NCBI GenBank assembly: GCA_022829145.1
Contig: CM040745.1
Location: 27,286,406-27,350,405 of the forward strand
From: Albula goreensis
Taxonomy: Eukaryota > Chordata > Actinopteri > Albuliformes > Albulidae
Reading direction: 5' to 3'
Length of the DNA stretch: 64,000 nucleotides
This document shows positions 59,421 to 64,000 of the stretch, piece by piece. A program made the translations under genes and the position numbers. The notes beneath the pieces are model-generated. The model did no database searches. It was not told the origin of the DNA and worked only from the letters and a program-made list of their open reading frames with translations. Each line of letters begins with the position of its first letter. The stretch's first letter is position 1.

Positions 59421-61639
59421 GTACATTCTTTTGTCTTTTTATTGATTAAGATATGTATGAGATTGGGGAGAGTTTCTCATAAGTATAGGATAAGAGCAAT
59501 GTGTCAAGACTACACAGTTGTCTACAGTTGAAGCTTTTAACACCATATATAAATGTCCTATATTCACATCAATGAACTTTTTATTTGTTTAATCATATTT
59601 TCCATTTTCTGAGCTGTAGCAAATGATTCCATCAAACAGAAGTTAATTTTAATTGGTCACAGACTGACAGATGAAATCAGTACTGTTCCAAAATTCCGTC
59701 TTTTCTTGAAGAATATACACCTGGTCACTGAAACGAAGCCATTTTTGGAAAATAAAGAGTGCAGAAACTGCACAAATTTGCAATGTGAAAAAAATAGGTT
59801 TATGGGGGAAAAGGATGGTAGTATTAGTTTTAGAACCTTAGCTTAACATATGGCTGTTGTGATGTCATTGATGTCACATACTATAATTTAATTTGCTTAA
59901 AAACTATGGCTGCACTGCAAATTGACAATAGTATGAAATTACATTTATCCCTGTTTAATTTCCAGTTTCATTATAGATATGATATAACTATTTTAAAAGG
60001 TTTACTTTTGGTTCATTGAAAATAAAATCAAGAGGAGTCACATTTGGATTTGCACATCAAAGCACCCAATTCAGTTCTGCAATTCGTGTCCAATGGAGCA
60101 TTTAGGTATTAAACCAAATGTTCTCACAGATGTCCTCCACCTGGACCTAATTTTGATCAAGTTGATTAACCTTTCTCTTCATATGCACTTAATACAAGGG
60201 TATTTATGACAATATATTACTCATCTGATCACTTGAGATGTTTTGTTGCACCAAGATATCCTGAGTATGAGGATACAAAACTGTTTTGGATGCACATAAG
60301 TAACATCATTCTTTTACATCTCTACACCCAGAGACAGTTAACATGCATAAAACAATATGTACCTCTACAAAAAGAATGTAAAAAAAATTAAACTGCATCA
60401 TATTTGAGACACATGTAGAAGTATGCAGATATGGATATGAGGAACCATAATTATAGGTTTCATGAATATTTTTAGTGTAACTGTAATTGCCTTTTGGTGG
60501 GAAAGCCAAAGCATGTGATCATATTTTCTCTCATTCCTCATCTTTTGCAGGTTGTTTTATAGCGATAGTGACAGAGAGCTGTCTGTCTCGTACCAATGAC
60601 AGATTAATGATTCAGCTGGTCTATTACAATCTACGCAGTGGTTCTTCAATCAAACAAGGTTGACCCATGCTTTGAGCGATTGCAAGCAGATCTGACAAAT
60701 TTCCAGTGCTTGAACTGCATTGCACAGACTCATTTTCACACAAGAACATCAGTTGGCATTACTAGGCCATTCAGCATGTCTTGACTTATGATTTTAAACA
60801 TGTCTGAGGTGTTACAGCATATAAATCAGCATGGACAGGGAGTCATGCACGCTCAGACGTTCCACTTGGCAAATGCTACAAGACAAATACTGTGATAAAC
60901 ATTAGGACGTCAGTATTTAGATGCATCTTAGCACAACAGTTTTCCACCTCACAATGTCAGTTTAGCCATAACTTGTGCAACATAACTGGTGTTCGAATCC
61001 TGGGTGTGAAAAAAAACATTTTGTCATTGGAGCCATGGGTTCCTCTACAGTCTGTTACAGCCATTGACACTTATGAATTTCCTTGGAAATCTTTAAGGCT
61101 TTATTATTGAAAACAACAAAATAAGAAAAAAAATTTATTGAAGCACCAAAATCTTAACATTCTTGCAATTTAAACGAGGAAAACTAAACAAAAATGAGGT
61201 TTACATTGTGCTACACTTGGTTTCCTCTGAATACTACGTGCAAATCTAAATATCTCAGCTTGCAAATCTAAATATTAGGATCGTGCTTGACTGGGGCTGT
61301 TGCAAAAGCAAAGCAACCCATCTTAAACGTCTGGAGATCATCAGAGTTCCCACTTTTGAAAGGAAGATAGTCTACCCAAGCAAAACAACACTGTCGCGAC
61401 ATTTGTTTTATGTAGCGTACTCAACCCTGTGTCACTGCCCTAAAAAACACATGCCTTTCCGTGATCAGCTAGGGCAGCACTCCTTTTACACATACTACTG
61501 TAGTAGCCTCAAACGCAGCCTTTTGCAATGCTGACATATATATCTAAACACAACCAAACATGCTGCCTTCTACTTTGACTATTCTTACAATACATAAGAA
61601 CGACATAGGCTGTGGCCAATGATATATCTGACTAACAAC

Positions 61640-62000
61640 TGACGTCATGATATAATAGAAGGTTACACCAATCGCACCAACGAGCATGGGTGCGTAAAGT
61701 TGAGTGTTTTTTATCCTCCCGAGAAAGTTTATATGAGAAACGAGGCTCCAGAGAAAGGACCCCCAAGATAAGGACAGTCACGTGCAAACGGACCACAGAT
61801 ACTATTGGTTGGGAAAAGGGGAGAGGGCGTTCCGACGGCAGCGGCGTGGGTTCGCCTGTGTGACACAATTACAACAACTTTGAGCTGGTGGTTGGGGGGA
61901 AGTTTGTGATATTACCAAATAACGCCCTGTTTAAAAACCCTACATCAACAGCACTCCATGCACCACACGGCAATGGCTGCATAAAATATTTTGTATAAAA
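61640..62000 (+). promoter_or_regulatory. kdm6a: kdm6a upstream promoter elements
   Basis: A perfect palindromic CRE, TGACGTCA, is at 61640-61647. CCAAT-type sites are near 61616, 61668 and, inverted (ATTGGTT), 61803-61809. An E-box CACGTG is at 61779-61784. TATAAAA at 61994-62000 would place a start near 62025, about 130 nt before the ATG. All are motif matches by eye. Confidence 0.4.
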
Positions 62001-62156
62001 ATGTAAAAAGAAGATCGCTTGAAGAGTTTCTTCTCTTTACGGAATTACACTTCTTTTACATTTTTAATCCTGGAAAAAAGTTGCTTTCCCTGGTCAATTT
62101 TTCGTTCAGGTTTTTAATTTGGTGGAGTTTCCCGTTTGCTAACCCGTTGCGTTTCC

Positions 62157-62326
62157 ATGAAATCGTGCGGAGTGTCGCTCGCCACTGCTGCCTGCGTTGC
62201 TGCTCGAAGTCTCGGCGCTGCTGGTGATGAGGAAAAGAAAATGGCGGCGGGAAAAGCGAGTGAAACCGAAGAGGACTTTCCGAGGCTGACAGCGCAGGAG
62301 AGGGACAGCCTGGTCGAAATTGACAG
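62157..62326 (+). CDS. kdm6a: kdm6a coding exon 1
   Basis: 56 codons plus two bases, from ATG 62157 to donor AG/GTTAGA (GT at 62327-62328). It includes [14 protein letters not shown] and [13 protein letters not shown]. An internal AAAATGGCGGC at 62238-62248 is a YY1 motif. Confidence 0.95.
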
Positions 62327-62533
62327 GTTAGATACACAACCTGACACGAACTTGTGGTGTTTTATGGTGTATTTGTATATGTTTTCCTGTTTCAAAACAT
62401 GTATAAATGTAAAGTAGAGCACTTAAAGTAACACGGTGCCGCCTGTGTTGTGTTGTTCTCTGCTTGCAGCCGACTGTTTGGATTTCAGAGGCTTCATGAA
62501 GATGGCGCCAGAACGAAGGCCTTGCTGTTAAAG
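62157..62533 (+). CDS. kdm6a: kdm6a (UTX), exons 1-2; rest beyond right edge
   Basis: Nuclear Fe(II)/2-oxoglutarate-dependent demethylase of H3K27me2/3 and subunit of KMT2C/D complexes (family knowledge). The two exons (170 and 64 nt) give residues 1-78. They open [12 protein letters not shown] and [12 protein letters not shown], as in human, and go on to [20 protein letters not shown], where human has [20 protein letters not shown]. The mammalian poly-Ala tract after SLATA is replaced by a mixed [11 protein letters not shown]. The TPR repeats and JmjC domain lie outside the window. Open frame continues upstream to 62136, but the first ATG, conserved with human, is at 62157. Because it retains this N-terminus and position it is kdm6a rather than its paralogue kdm6b. 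Confidence 0.96.
62470..62533 (+). CDS. kdm6a: kdm6a coding exon 2
   Basis: 64 nt after acceptor GCTTGCAG, completing the split Ser codon and reading [20 protein letters not shown] and K. The donor is AAG/GTAACT at 62534. It is strongly conserved with human. Confidence 0.97.
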
Positions 62534-64000
62534 GTAACTAGCTAACGAGCTAGCTAGCTATGTCAATAATGGGACCCTTGCCGGTCCTTCCCAAAACCCC
62601 TTTGCTCCGGTATTTTGCTGATGGAATATGGCAAGCTAACGTACATTGGTTTGACATCCAGTGAACTTTATTCTTTCACCTGAGAGTGCACAAGACTGAA
62701 AAGCTTCTTGTACGAACAGACAGCTGGCTAACAGCTAGCTACTGAACCTGCGTTTACGCACTGTTCTCAATTCCTAATCCAACACCAAGTAGCTAAACGT
62801 ATTGTGACACAGTGCTAAGGACTCACTTTGAGCACCAAACTAATTAAAGTTTATTATTTCATTTGTGACGTATTTAAGCATTTGGGTAGATAGGCGAGTT
62901 ATAGTATGCAGCAATGTAGATAGTAAATAAGTCTAGACCGTTTGCACTCTGCAGTGCCTGCTGTACCTCAGTAGCTAACTAGCTAGCAAGCAACCTTGTA
63001 ACACTAGCTAGCTTTCACCCTAACTGGTCAGTTATGATTTTGACAGTTCGTCAAATTACAGTTAATGGTCTGTAGATGCGGAACTACCTGGCTATCGGGG
63101 TAACATTTTGAGTAAAAATGTCATTGCAATTTAAAATGCAGCGAAATTGCTTGTTTAGCTATATAAGGAGTTAACTGAGCATTGGATGTTGAAGTTTGAT
63201 TTTTGCAGCAAGCTTGCCTGTGGATTGAAGCGGTGTTTACAATTACCAGTGTACGCGGGATATCTGGCTGCCAATTTGCTAAACGTCAGTTGTGTGCTGT
63301 AGCTAGTTGGTTGGGATTTTTTTTAGTTTGATTCACGTTTATCCTCCTCGGTTCTACAGCTGCGTTTGACTGTAACGTCAGTTAGCCAACGTTACTAATA
63401 CCTCGCGTAGCTAATTGTGTTTATTGTACTGTCAAATGCATTCCATATCAGTTTTATTATATGAGTATATGTAGTTGTTATATTATTATGAATGGGGTGT
63501 TGTTTTTGAACAGCTTTGAAATTAACTTTTTGCTTGTGATTTTAAGCATAGCTAGCTACCTAGCCAACATTAGTAATGGCTGCTCGGATCGGCCCAAGAT
63601 GGCGGGACAGGGAGGAGAAAAGTGTGTGAGAGAAATATTGGTAGGAAGAGGAGCTAAATAATGCGACTGTGTGTCGTGAATTTACTCCAGTGTAATGTTG
63701 ATTTAAATATTATTTTCAATTGTTTACGTGTTTTAGTCTTCTTTACTGCAAAGGGCCCGTTGTTTGAATATGATAATGGGGTTTGGCGTATGTGTTCCAC
63801 CCTCCGTTTCTGCATCACATCATCATCAACCTGTGGAACATTGGACATTGAACAAAGGCCACTAAAAGATCGTTGCTAGTTTTGTTTATACCGTACTGAG
63901 GTAAAATAATGCCTATGTAGTCGCATTGTAACATACTGCAATTCTCACCCCCAGTTTTTTGGAGATCCTGGGGAATTAGCTAGGCCTCTTGCGCGACCCA
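62534..64000 (+). other. kdm6a: kdm6a intron 2 (to right edge)
   Basis: About 1.47 kb of intron rich in GCTAGC/TAGCTAAC phrases, for example near 62538, 62725, 62970, 63003 and 63549, and CpG-containing. An AAGATGGCGGG YY1-like motif is at 63596-63606. No exon 3 is recognised before the edge. Confidence 0.7.

Larger units (their letters stand above)
59247..62156. other. fundc1-kdm6a intergenic region
   Basis: 2.9 kb between the divergent fundc1 and kdm6a starts. It holds a decayed interspersed repeat near 59345-59420 and then AT-rich DNA, with promoter-like sequence from about 61.6 kb. There is no sign of DUSP21, which occupies this interval in human and is thought to be a mammalian retrocopy. 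Confidence 0.6.

Noticed and set aside
60985-61010. GTTCGAATCC, a perfect tRNA B-box, considered as a tRNA gene
   Set aside because: No A-box at the right spacing with pairing acceptor and anticodon arms; at most a stray SINE fragment or chance match.
62136-62156. Upstream extension of the kdm6a reading frame
   Set aside because: It has no ATG; the conserved [11 protein letters not shown] start at 62157 is the first Met.

Overview
The window is nuclear DNA of a vertebrate, most likely a ray-finned (teleost) fish. Five protein-coding genes can be read exon by exon. They lie in the order mao, ndp, efhc2, fundc1, kdm6a, which is the MAOB-NDP-EFHC2-FUNDC1-KDM6A order of human Xp11.3. The first four are on the minus strand and kdm6a is on the plus strand, as in human. 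Fish origin is inferred from a single mao gene with fish-type residues, tRNA-derived SINE remnants of teleost style, long CA microsatellites and AACGTTAGCTAGC-rich promoter flanks. The species cannot be named from the sequence. DUSP21, which sits between FUNDC1 and KDM6A in human, is not seen.

Layout: 1-23.8 kb is the 5' half of mao (coding exons 1-7, residues 1-257; the rest is off the left edge), with a 12.6 kb first intron. 23.8-28.4 kb is intergenic. 28.4-39.3 kb is ndp (Norrin): two coding exons with all 11 cysteines, a probable 3' UTR and a candidate non-coding first exon at 39.13-39.2 kb. 39.3-44.6 kb is intergenic. 44.6-53.3 kb is efhc2, complete in 15 coding exons. 54.8-59.25 kb is fundc1, complete in five coding exons. 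62.16 kb to the right edge is the start of kdm6a (exons 1-2). Splice phases agree across every junction, and exon sizes and residues match the families, so the five calls are firm.

The main unexplained item is a candidate small two-exon gene on the plus strand. It starts at 53384, head to head with efhc2 and only about 80-90 bp from its start. Its second exon lies inside fundc1 intron 4. It would encode about 105 residues, helical and Lys-rich at the N-terminus, which I do not recognise. The shared promoter carries RFX/X-box-like sequence, which fits the ciliary role of EFHC2. A second oddity is that the expected efhc2 start codon, in ideal Kozak context, reads GTG; the first ATG is four codons downstream.

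The genes do not form one pathway. Mao oxidises amines on the outer mitochondrial membrane, Norrin is a secreted Frizzled-4 ligand, EFHC2 is an axonemal microtubule protein, FUNDC1 is a mitophagy receptor on the outer mitochondrial membrane and KDM6A is a nuclear H3K27 demethylase. Their grouping reflects old conserved synteny. Most remaining DNA is AT-rich intron or intergenic sequence with microsatellites, a few decayed SINEs and two perfect short inverted repeats. I found no CRISPR array, operon, rRNA or intact tRNA.
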